Source: Acanthosepion esculentum
Lineage: Eukaryota > Mollusca > Cephalopoda > Sepiida > Sepiidae
Direction: 5' to 3'
NCBI GenBank assembly: GCA_964036315.1
Contig: OZ038510.1
Span: 83,807,819-83,871,818, forward strand
DNA: 64,000 nucleotides
Shown here piece after piece: positions 20,891 to 31,790 of this stretch. Each line of letters starts with the position of its first letter. The first letter of the stretch is position 1. Both the position numbers and the translations under genes were made by a program. The notes under the pieces were generated by a model that saw only the letters and a list, made by a program, of their open reading frames with translations, was not told the DNA's origin and did not search any database.

Positions 20891-21640
20891 TTTAACAATT
20901 TCACCCCAAGTAAGGTGGCAATGCCACTAGTACGCAGGGGATTACAGAGAGTGAAATTGAGAGAAAAGACTGAGTATAGGGAGGACTGAGGAAAGAACAA
21001 AAGATGAACGGGATTCAAGAAGATAGAAGATGGCGATTGTAGTTGCATTTAAATTTTATGAATCATTTCACCCCAAGCAAGGCTGGAATGCCACTAGTAC
21101 GCAGGGGATTACAGGGAGTGAAAATGAGAGAAAAGACTGAGTATAGGGAGGATTGATGGAAGGACAAAACATTAACGAGATTCAAGAAGATAAAAGATGG
21201 CGATTAACGTTTTCGTTAAAGTTTTGAAGATTATATTAACAGGGAAATAAGTAAACGGAAGTGAGTTCCACGGGCAGGAAGTAGAAGAACAGAAACTGAT
21301 GGAGCAGAAGTGGCGGTTACATGTCAATATTTCAACAGTAAAATGTTAGGAACTAGATGCCCATCTATTAGCACGCTTAAATTCATGTTGTCCGGGCATC
21401 AGGGAAAGAAGCTCGTCGGAGCATTTGCCGTGAAAACATTTGTAGAAAAGACAGAGGAAAACGACGCCACGTCGGTAAGAAAGTTATTGAAGTCAAGATG
21501 CCGAGTGAGGACTGATCATATTACAGATCCTTCATGTCAAGAACCTCGAGGTGATAAACAAGAGAACCTGACGAGATATGGCAAAAGTATACCATGGACT
21601 GACAAATGGTAGATTTGTAAATATGGAAGATGTACTCTGA
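20891..21640 (-). pseudogene. Jockey/CR1-type LINE, inverted, with duplicated 3' UTR
   Basis: The 3' UTR (TTTCACCCCAAGTAAGG ... ACTAGTACGCAGGGGATTAC) occurs twice in tandem, starting at 20900 and 21066, about 165 bp apart. Coding remnants follow to about 21600 in the order expected for a minus-strand LINE. Confidence 0.6.
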
Positions 21641-22260
21641 CGAAAAAAAAAAGAAAAAATTAAATACGTTAATTTACAAAACAATTCCTTTATTACAAGA
21701 TCATTCGTTCCATCAGCAGTATTTCACCATTTTTAAAACGTATTTTCGCCAGATATATATTTAACTTGAAGAACAGATGCTGATTTAAAAAAACATATCG
21801 AATATGATGATCCCTCGATCCAATAAAAGGGGATTGAATAAAAAATATTCTCAAATGACATTGACAATATATTCTTTTTAATATCCAAATGTCTGATGCC
21901 CGGGAGCTGAATTCAAAAGATATGGCATCAAGTCGACACAAACACTTAGTGCGGAATTATGGCGCCAAAAAGCAAAGAGGTGGCCAATTAATAAGAATGA
22001 ATGCAACCAATCAAACATTTCTGGCAGCAAAGATTTTGAAAGATGAGAAATATAGTTAATTAAACCGGCCTTTTGCCGGTTGAATCATTTTAATTTCTTC
22101 TGTAGATTAAATCTTTCCATTGAGTATTTTTTTGCTTTCTTTCGCTTTCCTCTTTTCTGTTTTCGCACTTCATAAAAGAAATCGCCGGCCTAACTTTAAA
22201 TATTGTTTTTCTCTCGTTCGCGTCGAAATTCCGTTGTTTGATTTGCAAGGTTTTTTCACT
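21641..22260. other. Unassigned sequence
   Basis: No feature recognised. Confidence 0.4.
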
Positions 22261-22261
22261 G

Positions 22262-23150
22262 ATACTGACATCAATAATAGATAAAGAAATTCGTTTTTTT
22301 TTGTTGTTTTTTTAACGTCAAAACTCAGAAATCCGTTAGAAAACTGCTCAGAATCTCATCAAAATTAGATCGGGTGATTCGGTTTCTTTTTTTTTTTTAA
22401 CGAAAGAACCCAGAAAGCTCTCAGAAAATATGAACTGCTCCGGAACACAATAATACACAGGGAGTGTTGACCATGTTCACCAGGTCTATGAATATAGAAT
22501 CCAGCGCAGTACGTAATCTGTTCAATAAAACAACGTTAAAGACTAACACTCACGAGTCAGACACACTAGTGAATCTGACTATATCGCCAATACCACCACC
22601 AGCTGTTCCGTAATTCTTCAGTCTTCGATATCAAAGGCTGGCAGTGAATATTCCGGAAAAAAACATGGCCGCCTTTATACACGTCGCAATGAATATTTTG
22701 AGCTTTCTGATTGGTTAACTCTTCTATTGGTGAACTATAAAATGAGTCAGCTCATTTTGGCAGGCTCAATAGTATTGAAAAGGTACCCAAAAAATCCAAC
22801 AGGGAGATTCTTTTTTTTTTTTAACAAGAACTCAGAAAGCCGCTAGAAAATATGAACTGCTCAGGAACTCATCAATAATAGATAGGGAGATTCGTTTTTT
22901 AACGAAAGTACTCAGAAAGCTGTCAGAAAATATGAACTGCTCAGGAACTCATCAATAATAGATAGGGAGATTCGTTTTTTAACGATAGTACTCAGAAAGC
23001 TGTCAGAAAATATGAACTGCTCAGGAACTTATCAATAATAGATAGGGAGATTCGTGTTTTAACAAAAGTACCCAGAAAGCTGTCGGAAAATATGAACTAT
23101 TCAGGAACTCATCAATAATAGATATGGAGATACTTTTGTTTATTTTAACA
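22262..23150. repeat. 80-bp tandem repeat, interrupted by a solo LTR
   Basis: The unit contains CTCAGAAAGCTGTCAGAAAA, TATGAACTGCTCAGGAACTC and GATAGGGAGATTCG. Copies start near 22851, 22931, 23011 and 23091 (exact 80-bp spacing); older, more diverged copies lie before the LTR. Confidence 0.85.
22465..22801 (+). mobile_element. Solo LTR with GGGAG target duplication
   Basis: Starts TGTTGACC and ends ATCCAACA. GGGAG occurs at 22460-22464 and 22802-22806. A TATA box (CTATAAAATG) is at 22734-22743. The target duplication lies inside the 80-bp unit's own GATAGGGAG, confirming insertion into the array. Confidence 0.88.
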
Positions 23151-23224
23151 AGAGAAGTCGATCTTGGTCAGCACCTAAGTAGGTGACCACATGGGAATAT
23201 CGGCTGTTTTATCTGGGATGAGCG

Positions 23225-23372
23225 GTTGATGTAATGGATAACGCCTCAGAATTAAAGATCGGAGGACCGAGTTCTAATTCCAGGCAGGTTCGTTATATTC
23301 ACTTACGCGCATATAACCTTGGGAAAGGTGTGCATTCACTCCTTCCCTCCATATCTATGGGTTAATTAGTAG
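23225..23372 (+). mobile_element. tRNA-Arg-like SINE
   Basis: GATGTAATGGATAACGCCTC (A box) and GACCGAGTTCTAATTCCAGG (B box) mirror a tRNA-Arg. The tail CACTTACGCGCATATAACC...CCATATCTATGGGTTAATTAG matches the inverted SINE units at 8, 54 and 57 kb. Confidence 0.65.
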
Positions 23373-23546
23373 GACGTATATCAGTAAATCATTATTATTT
23401 CCAAATCATTCTTACACTCAACAAATATTTTCTGGCTTTAAAAAACCTGGAAAAGGTTGATAGCACGTAAAAAACGTATCACTCAAGACAAGAAAGAAGA
23501 AATGTGTACGAAGAAGAATTAGCCATTTTAATTAGTTAAAAGAGGT

Positions 23547-23690
23547 ACCTCGACGTGGTGAAATGGCTAGCAAGCTTGTCTCGCTGAAACAATTACGAAT
23601 GAGTAGAGAGTTCGATCCTCATTGGGTGCCCCTTACTTTCCCCCTTGTGCCACATCCAAGCTACGCTTGGAAAATCACGTTATTGGTTAA
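23547..23690 (+). mobile_element. tRNA-derived SINE, second family
   Basis: CCTCGACGTGGTGAAATGGC (A box) and GAGTTCGATCCTCATTGGGT (B box), then CTTGTGCCACATCCAAGCTA. Homologous to the pair at 35275-35600. Confidence 0.65.
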
Positions 23691-24061
23691 GCGAAAATCC
23701 CAGCACCTATCTCTAGGATTTGTTTATATATATGAGGTGAGGAATTATTTATCACTCATTTCAAAGGGATTGCAACAAAAAATTATTATTATTTTTAATA
23801 ATATATGAAATATTATTCTAATTTCTTATTACTAATTAGTATTTCTTTAAAATCAATTTATACTGCTTGTTAATGATAATTCCAGATCGTTATTCTACGA
23901 TCGTTATTGAGGAAATTAGAAATAACATCTACCGTTTGTAGAATGACAATCTGTGACTTGCGATAAAAAAAATCAGAAACTTCATTCTATACATAAGGCT
24001 GTTCGGAAAATAATGTCTGATTTGAGAATAAACCTTTTAATTGTTCTAATTTTTTAATCGC

Positions 24062-25085
24062 GTTCACCCCAAGCAAGGAACTAAAGCCGCTAAGACAAAA
24101 GTGGTTACTGAACACGGAAGAATTAGAAAGCATAAACATTACTAAGGATCGAGAACAATAGAAGAGTAATCAAAAAGGGAGTATATAATGATTGACATTG
24201 CATTTAAATTTTTGAAGATTAAAGTTGACTGGAGAGATTGTAACCGGAAGAGAGTTCCAAAGACGATAAGTTCGAGAAAAGAAACTGTTAGCATAGAACT
24301 TACGGTTACATCTAGCCATTTCAACTGTAAAATGATGAGACCTAGCTGCCAATCTAGTACTGCTCTTAAATTCATAAAGTCTAGGTACCAAAGAGAATTG
24401 CTCATCAGAACAATTACCATGAACATACTTATCAGATTAAGAAACTGTTAGCATAGAACTTACGGTTACATCTAGCCATTTCAACTGTAAAATGATGAGA
24501 CCTAGCTGCCAATCTAGTACTGCTCTTAAATTCATAAAGTCTAGGTACCAAAGAGAAAAGCTCATCAGAACAATTACCATGAACATACTTATCAGATTAA
24601 GAAACTGTTAGCATAGAACTTATGGTTACATCTAGCCATTTCAACTGTAAAATGATGAGACCTAGCTGCCAATCTAGTACTGCACTTAAATTCATAAAGT
24701 CTAGGTGCCATAGAGGAATGTTCATGAGAACAATTACCATGAAAGTATTTACAGAAAAGGCACAGGGAAGCTACAGTACAACAGCTGGGAAAGTGACTGA
24801 AGCCGAGATGCCAGGTCAGGACCTATAACCAGGTTCTTCTTTGGATTCTTCCAAGGATATCTCCATATACAGCAGAACCGGACCTGATGTGGCAGCAATA
24901 TTCAATATCATGGTAGACTTATAAACTTGTAAGATAAATTCTAAAGAGAAAAATTATATGGCTCGACGCTGTGAACTAATTTTCTTGGCAGCTGACCTAG
25001 CAATGGATGTGGTATAGTTTTTTTCCACTTCATATCAGCTGAGACGACACAACAGCTCACTCTCATGGATGTTATCATCAGCTAA
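24062..25085 (-). pseudogene. Jockey/CR1-type LINE, inverted, with 160-bp triplication
   Basis: The minus strand encodes SSTRLAARSHHFTVEMARCN and [19 protein letters not shown], then the 3' UTR ending at 24062. A 160-bp coding block is present three times (GAAACTGTTAGCATAGAACT at 24281, 24441 and 24601). 160 is not divisible by 3, so the triplication breaks the frame. The upstream portion 24780-25085 carries further LINE sequence also seen at 62.9-63.3 kb. Confidence 0.7.
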
Positions 25086-26570
25086 GGTTGTTTTTTTTTG
25101 TTATCTTTTATATTTTAATTGATTTAAAGACTGTTTAAATTATGTAGCTCCACTGATTCGAAATACCTAAGTTTCAAAATTAATTTAAAAAAAATGAAAA
25201 ATCTTCCTCGAAACATTATTTTAGCTTTAATTTCAAGTTAAATCGACTTAAATATTTCCAATAAGCAAAATCCTTTGCTCTATTTAATAATTAATTTAAA
25301 CTGACTAGAATTAATTGGCTGGAATTGATTTTACCGCCATTTCAGACCACGTTTATTGCAATGTACATCTCTTTATAAAAAAAATCTTCCAAAAATAAAA
25401 ATATATGTTCCAGAAACGTTATTTATGCAACATCAGTTGATTATAAATATAATTAATCTGATTTGCAAAAAACATTATTTACTTTAAGTTTGAAATATTT
25501 CAGAAATGCATTCTTTGACACATGAGTAGCTGTTTGTTTAAGTTGTTGACATGTTTGACCGCTTGATGACAGATGGATATTTCTCTCAGGTTGTGTTCTG
25601 GGAGGGATTTACCCGTAAAATATAAATTGAGCCCCGTTTATATATAAGTCTTAAGTTCTTAGAAATCTGAAAAATGTAGGATAATATTCTCTGTAATCTA
25701 ACGTTTTATTGAATTTTAGAAATTTTGGCTCAAACGTACTACAGTTATCGCTCTTATTTTCGGATAATGTCGTGTATGGGTCACAGTATCTAAAAAAATA
25801 TCGGCGAGTTTATACACATACAAAAAAAATTCAAAATTCATTTTAAAATATTCGTGTTTTATAATTAGTACGAATCTTTTCCATTTATGGTTAGTAAGTA
25901 TAGATTTTACTTAATAATAATAATAATATAATCTAAAATGGTTAAATGAATACAGAATTTTAAAAGATTTAAAACTTAAAATGTTAACTTAAATCATTCT
26001 AATTAAAATTTAAAAAATGAAAACTATTCTTGTAAAAACTCATTATTCATCGGAAAAACATTTTTTTTCTTAAGACAATAGTGTACTTGATATATCGTAT
26101 TTATAAAATAATTTTCTAATGAAATAATGACTTAGTTTTATAGCATTTTTTATTTTACGATTTTTAGGGGGTAAAAATATAAAAACTATTTTTACCAAGA
26201 TTTTCTAAAGAAGAACATTTGTAAAATAATTACATTGTAAATAAATCCTGAAAATTTTATGAAAATCCGACAATTATTTGATTTTTGCAAAAATTTCCAA
26301 ATCAATGTGTTTTTACCGCAAAACCCCCCAAAAGCAGGTTAACATTTCCTATACAAATCTTTACTCCCATCCCCCTCGCTGACGCCAAAAATGCAAATAT
26401 TTAACTAAAATTTAGAGCGTGCTAGAAAGGATTAAAAAAAATAATAAAATAATAAAAAATATTTTGGTCTTTCCACTTAATTATAACATTTGTTTTTGTT
26501 AAGTTTGGGGCATTTTTTCATTGTGGAACGCTGTTTTCTTAGCGAATTAATGAAGGCAGCTAGTTTAAAG
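25086..26570. other. Unassigned AT-rich sequence
   Basis: The longest repeat-poor stretch of the window. About 70% AT by eye. No frame or structure recognised. Confidence 0.4.
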
Positions 26571-26573
26571 GTA

Positions 26574-26940
26574 CAGGGTGACCCAAAAAAACGGGAATTT
26601 CTGAAGTGCGTATTGCCAGACATGAGCAAGTGGCAACACTGCAATACAGTGACCTTGAGCAAGTAAACATTTCGCTATTTTAGTAACGAGAATGAAATTC
26701 ACAGTATCCAAGCTGAGATGTTGCAGCAGTCAATGAGGAATCTCAACAGCAGATTTGAAGAATGCATTCGTACAGGAGGACGCCATTTACAGGACGTCAT
26801 TTTAAAAAAAATGAAAATTCCATCATTGTTTCTTAAATGGCATGTTTTAAGGTTTCAATTACTATGAATTAAATATTTTTCTTCCATCACTCTTGGTTTT
26901 ATTGGATTGTTAAAAAGTTCCCGTTTTTTTTGGATCCCCC
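26574..26940 (+). mobile_element. Short mariner-group element, copy 1
   Basis: CAGGGTGACCCAAAAAAACG opens after TA, and the right end CCCGTTTTTTTTGGATCCCC closes before TA. The interior encodes a transposase tail, QQSMRNLNSRFEECIRTGGR, so this is a deleted transposon rather than an unrelated MITE. An inverted copy is at 60081-60434. Confidence 0.8.
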
Positions 26941-27325
26941 TATATTAAATCCGGAATTAAAGTTGATTTTAACGTCGGACATTAAATTACGAACAGCCTA
27001 AAATGTGAATAAAATGATATATTTTAATATTAATGAACCGAATTTTCCCCAGTTGTAATCTCAACGAGGCATAATCCTTATTCGTCTCTCGGGGATAAAG
27101 TTTACTCCGGATCTCAAGAGGAACTCATATGTACGATCAATCGATAAAGATTCTGAAAAAAAAAGGGTTCCTTGTAAAACTACAGAAAGTAACTGCCACT
27201 TTCTGTGATATCTCTCTTTACACGTTTCAGATCAAACCTAACATGTCTGCCGTAACAGGGCCGGAGCTACATAATGTTCCCTTTCCAGCCTTGACAAACA
27301 GCTGGATTCAGGCTTATCAATGGTA
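26941..27325. other. Unassigned sequence with SINE-tail scrap
   Basis: Only GTAAGTGAATATAATGAACACAG near 27331 resembles the tRNA-Arg SINE tail. Confidence 0.3.
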
Positions 27326-27364
27326 ATTATGCGTAAGTGAATATAATGAACACAGCGGGAATTG

Positions 27365-28735
27365 GGCTCTTTCTTTCTTTTTATGTTCCGTGTCCTTTCT
27401 GGACGTAGGCGATCATGGCTCTCCACTTCCCCGCTATCCCTTGTAGAGCTCTCAATAACTTTCGTACTTCTGCCACCTCTCCCAGACTACGTTCTGTCAT
27501 CCACTTGCTTAAGCCCGCCAGGTATACCATGCGCTGTTTTCCCTTGCCACTCTTTCCCTCTATTCAACCCGTGAGTATCAGATTCTCAAAGCCTCCCTTC
27601 CTCATTATGTGTCCCAGAAACTTCAGCTGCCTCTTTCTGATGTTAACTATAAGCCTCCTCCTTGTTTGCATCCTCTCCATCGCTACGCACATGCTCGGTC
27701 CATGATATCCTCATAATCCTTCTGCAGAACCACATCTCTGTCGCCTCGAATCTCTTCTTCATCTTTGAAGAAACCGGCCAACATTCGCAGCCGTAAAAGA
27801 GGACAGATGTCGCGTAACAGCTCAGTACTCTTTTCTCTGTTACGAAAGGGATCCTCCAGTCTAGCAATATTCTGCCCAGTTTTTGGAATGCGCCCTTGGT
27901 GTTGTAGCATACCTACGGACGATAATGGGTGTGTCCCCATTCACATAAATACAGTAGTAAATACTGTATGTTGGTCTGCAGTTGGAGATTCGTTTCCAGC
28001 CGTGCTGGTCAAACTCTCTGCCTCCGGGTAGAGAGGATCCCCAGATTATGTCGAAGGGCAGAGTCTCGGCAAACGGCTACCCGACCCCGATATATACGGG
28101 GTCTACGAGGAATTTTTGGCCGAGCCTACGGGCTCGGATACCCCACATTAAATTCTATCTCCGAGCAGAGAGGGTCCCCAGACGAGGCTATGTCAAAGGG
28201 CAGAGTCTTGTCTTGGGAAACAGTTACCCGACCCCGTTTTATACAGGGTCTACGGGGAAATTTTGGCCGAGCCTACGGGCTCGGATATCCCAAATTAAAT
28301 TCGGCCTCGTGTCACATCTGACCGCGTGGGGCTGTTGGTAGATATCCTGCAGTTGGAGATTCATTCTGGAATTCACTTGACTCACTTCTAGCAGTTGACT
28401 ACTACTTCTACGCGCCGCTGGCTAATCTTATATGTGTTTTTCTTGTCCTAAGTATTATCATTCATTACCAGCTTTCGTGTGATTATTCTATTCAGTAACC
28501 TTCATTACGTTACAACACTTGGCCACCTCTCGGCGGATCTCAGTGTCGCACTTTCCGTCCTCTGTCAAAAAACTTCCCAGATATTTAAACTTCTACACCT
28601 GCTTGATTTTAGTGTCCCCGACATGCAAATCGCATTTCCGACTCGGATCTCCTATTAACAATCCCGAGACGTTAGACCATACTCATATCCAAGTTACAAC
28701 ACCTGGTATTCCCAAGTTATTACCTATCAAGCTAC
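27365..28735 (-). pseudogene. RTE-like LINE C-terminal region, split by an LTR
   Basis: Reading the minus strand from 28735: a KQ(A)GVEV-like KFKYLG remnant, GKVRH-DTEIRR (28560-28525), interruption by the LTR, then GAFQKLGRILLDWRIPFVTE, KRVLSCYATSVLFYGCECW and EMWFCRRIMRISWTEHV, followed by RKRQLKFLGHIMR-like sequence with frameshifts to about 27365. This is the region after the RT in non-LTR elements of the RTE/L1-like type. Deleting the LTR and one CTTGG restores continuous coding (EVAK-GAFQKL), which confirms both calls. Confidence 0.75.
27900..28517 (+). mobile_element. Solo LTR (618 bp) with CTTGG target duplication
   Basis: Termini TGTTGTA and TACAACA are exact inverted repeats. CTTGG flanks both ends (27895-27899 and 28518-28522). 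Inside, a cassette with two GC-rich hairpins is duplicated (about 28041-28155 and 28190-28300). The same cassette is in the LTR at 13.4-14.2 kb, inverted, so the families are related. The plus orientation is set by assigning the cassette strand only. Confidence 0.88.
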
Positions 28736-28769
28736 TAACCAAGATCGACGTTGCTTAAATTTTATTTTT

Positions 28770-29485
28770 TATTTATTTATTTAATTTTGGTATTATAGTT
28801 TTTTTAGTAATTTTGTTAATTCGATAATTTTGGTAATTTGGTAATTTTGGTAATTTGGTAATTTTGGTAAATTGGTAATTTTGGTAAATTGGTAATTTTG
28901 TTAATTTGTTAATTTTGGTAATTTAATTTGGTAATTTTATTAATTTGTTAATTTTGGTAATTTGGTAATTTTGTTAATTTAATTTGGTAATTTTGTTAAT
29001 CCGATAATTTTGGTAATTTGGTAATTTAATTTGGTAATTTTATTAATTCGATAATTTTGGTAATTTGGTAATTTGGTAATTTTGTTAATTTGTTAATTTT
29101 ATTAATTGTAATTGGTAATTTTGTTAATTCGATAATTTTGGTAATTTTGGTAATTTGGTAATTTTGTTTATTCGATAATCTTGTTAATTTGGTAATTTTA
29201 TTAATTTGGTAATTTTATTAATTGAAATTGGTAATTTTGTTAATTCGATAATTTTGGTAATTTTGGTAATTTGGTAATTTTGTTTATTCGATAATCTTGT
29301 TAATTTGGTAATTTTATTAATTTGGTAATTTTATTAATTGAAATTGGTAATTTTGTTAATTCGATAATTTTGTTAATTTTGTTATTTTCGATAATTTTGT
29401 TAATTTGGTAAATTTGGTAATTTGGTAATTTTTGTAATTTGGCAATTTTGTTAATTCGATAATTTTGGTAATTTGGTATAATCAT
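28770..29485. repeat. AT-rich minisatellite of TAATTTTGG / TAATTTGG
   Basis: Short units of 8-9 bp, mixed with TAATTTTGTTAATTCGA, in irregular order. It directly follows the RTE-like LINE. Confidence 0.9.
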
Positions 29486-29559
29486 CAACTGTTAGAAGAC
29501 AGGATATACCGTGTTTTTTTGTGTTTTTTGTTTTTTTCAGACGCTGCTACAAGCTACAG

Positions 29560-29990
29560 TTTGGAAAAATCAAGCGAAAAGCATAGAAACATTTACTATC
29601 CTGGAAGTATTATAGCAAAATGCTGAAAATCTCAAAACGAAAATAACCTTTTCAAGAGGTAAACAAAATATCAAGAAACAGGAAAAAATCGGTTCGAATC
29701 AAAGAAAAGAGCAAAGAAACATCTATGGAATATCACTTTTCATATGTGGTAGAGAATGCTAGAGAAGACTTAAGACAAAAGAACTCTTGTTCTACAGAAG
29801 AATGCTGAGAATAGCAGGAGCATTTGAGTAACAAGATGTCTTTAAAAAAGCCCAAATATTTCCCTTGTATTTAGAATCAGAAAAAGAGAGAGAGTTGAAA
29901 TCTTTGAGCCATAAAATGAAAGAAAACGGCTTGAAGAATACATGACGTATTGAAGGCCAGAGCGACAGAGAAAACATTCAATAACCTAAC
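29560..29990 (+). pseudogene. RTE-like LINE C-terminal remnant
   Basis: KTKELLFYRRMLRIAGAFE, one stop, then DVFKKAQIFPLYLESEKERE and LKSLSHKMKENGLKN parallel the FCRRIMRISWTEHV... and LKFLGHIMRKxGLEN segments of this family. Strongly diverged. Confidence 0.5.
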
Positions 29991-29999
29991 AAGCATGAT

Positions 30000-30450
30000 T
30001 TTCGTTTTAAACATATCACCTCATGCAAGAAAATAAAGCCACTAAGACGCAATAGGTTACTGTTATGGGATCTTACCTGTAACGATAGAATGAACTCTTC
30101 CTGACACTATAAAGACTGCGCCTCTCAAGAGAGACGGAGAGAACGAAGTGGAACGAATCGAGACGGAACGAGTCGATCCAATAGTAGTTCACTCTAAACC
30201 AGACTGACAGTCATACTAACACCTTCAGCATCTTGTATTATTATTCTGTTAATATATCTTTGTTATTCCTACTCTTGTGTTCGTGTTGTTCTTCCTTGGT
30301 CCTAACCTTGGACCATAACAGTCGTACGAGGATATTGGACCATATCAGTTACTGAGTGTCGAAGAAGGAAAAAGAGAAGAAATTCATGAGCGAGAAGAAT
30401 AATCAAGACAGTAGATAACGATTGATATCGAATTTTCATTTTTAAGATCA
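30000..30450 (-). pseudogene. Jockey/CR1-type LINE 3' UTR, inverted, split by an LTR insertion
   Basis: CACCTCATGCAAGAAAATAA and GCCACTAAGACGCAATAGG match the inverted LINE 3' end. Sequence resumes after the LTR with CTGAGTGTCGAAGAAGGAAA. Confidence 0.6.
30061..30347 (+). mobile_element. LTR remnant plus primer site, GTTAC target duplication
   Basis: GTTAC flanks both sides (30056-30060 and 30348-30352). The LTR starts TGTTATGG and ends CCATAACA (30320), an exact 8-bp inverted pair. A TATA box is at 30108-30113. After 30320 comes GTCGTACGAGGAT, a diverged tRNA-Ser-type primer site, then GGACCATATCA, the last bases of a second LTR. The remainder of the element is deleted. Confidence 0.8.
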
Positions 30451-30880
30451 AATTTGACTGGAAAGCGTGGAACTGGAAGAGAGTTGCACAAGCAAGAAGT
30501 GTATACAGTCACATCTAGTGAATTCAAATGTAAATTGATGAGACCTACCCGCCAATCTAGTACTGCGCTTAAATTCATACAGTCTAGGTACCAAAGCGAA
30601 GAGTTCATAAGAACAATTGTCGTGAAAGTGCTTATAGAAAAGTCACAAGGGAAGTTACATTAGGGCGGTGAGAAATTGACTGAAGCCGAGACGCCGGGTC
30701 AGGACCAATAATATTGCTGATGAGAGGAGGCATTGAGTCACTGTCCTGGAGGTTAACATCAGCCATGCTGATGGGAAGCAGCAAGGAGTCTTTAGAGACA
30801 AGTTTCGTTATGGAGGCGTTAGAATTAAGAAGCCACTCCTTTCCCCTATTTAATTCGTAAATCAAACTGTATTCCATAAT
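30384..30880 (-). pseudogene. Jockey/CR1-type LINE fragment, inverted
   Basis: Near 30880 the minus strand encodes LIYELNRGKEWLLNSNASIT and then ISMADVNLQDSDSMP, jumps to SNIIGPDPASRLQSISHR, and continues to LWNSLPVPRFPVKFDL-like sequence. An internal deletion between RT and C-terminus is evident. Confidence 0.65.
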
Positions 30881-31440
30881 ATAACTTTAACAGAACTATA
30901 GCATAAAACACTTTATGCAACAAGGTCACTATGGAGTCTGTAGTTGTCGTGAAATGGTATAGAGACATTACTTTATTTTTATTTATTAATAGGCACCCTA
31001 CACAAGGCCCAAGAGCCATTTAAGGAAGAGGGTTAATGAAGGAGTTTGCTTTGTGAACGGTAGGAGTAAGTGTTGAGAGGCCCAATTTATTTTGGATAAA
31101 TAGTGTTTTTTTATGGGCAAATAAAGGAACCCCACCCACAAAAATCAACAGTACGTTTTCATAATGAAATGACCAACAATATATTTTATGGCATTAGGCC
31201 GCAGTAATCCTGAAAAAAGGTTTTTATTTAAAGCCTCAGTGATTTAAACACATGCGAAACGAAGATGAATGCAAATCTGAGATAGGAAAAAAAATCTCTT
31301 AATTCTTCATTTATATAAGGTGTTTGTTGATTTTAAGCGGCGCACTTAGTAAATGACGTTCTGCTCTTCCTGTAGAGCTAAAAGGGAAGGAACTACGTAG
31401 GAAACAGGGCCAGGGTAAAGGAGATACCGTAGTCAGGCAT
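30881..31440. other. Unassigned sequence
   Basis: No feature recognised. Confidence 0.35.
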
Positions 31441-31790
31441 GAACGTGTCACATATTTTCAACTTTAATCCTAGAGGTCGTAATCCAACATATGATACCAT
31501 TTTGGAATTCAGCCGACTTCGTGAGCAAATTAGAAAAGGTTAGGTTTGGATCCAGACCCGCAATCCTGCAATTTGGGATTCCCAATTTTCCATAACTGCG
31601 ATTATTTTCGGCGATATTTTTACGTTATTTTTTGTGACAATGTTTTTGTACGATAACAATTTTTATAACTTCGAATTTGGGAATGTAAAAAACAAATATA
31701 TTTTCATACCTGATGATGTCTGTATGCACAGATGAAAGCTTGAAAAAAAATAAAGAAAAGACCTTATGCAACTGGAATTTATAAACAGGT
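31441..31790 (+). mobile_element. Possible Penelope-like or LINE 3' end with hammerhead-like core
   Basis: Holds ILEFSRLREQIRKG in one frame at 31489-31530 and, near the end, CTGATGA at 31710, a GTCTGT/ACAGAT hairpin and GAAAGCTT at 31734-31741, followed by an A-rich tract. Assignment is tentative. Confidence 0.35.
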
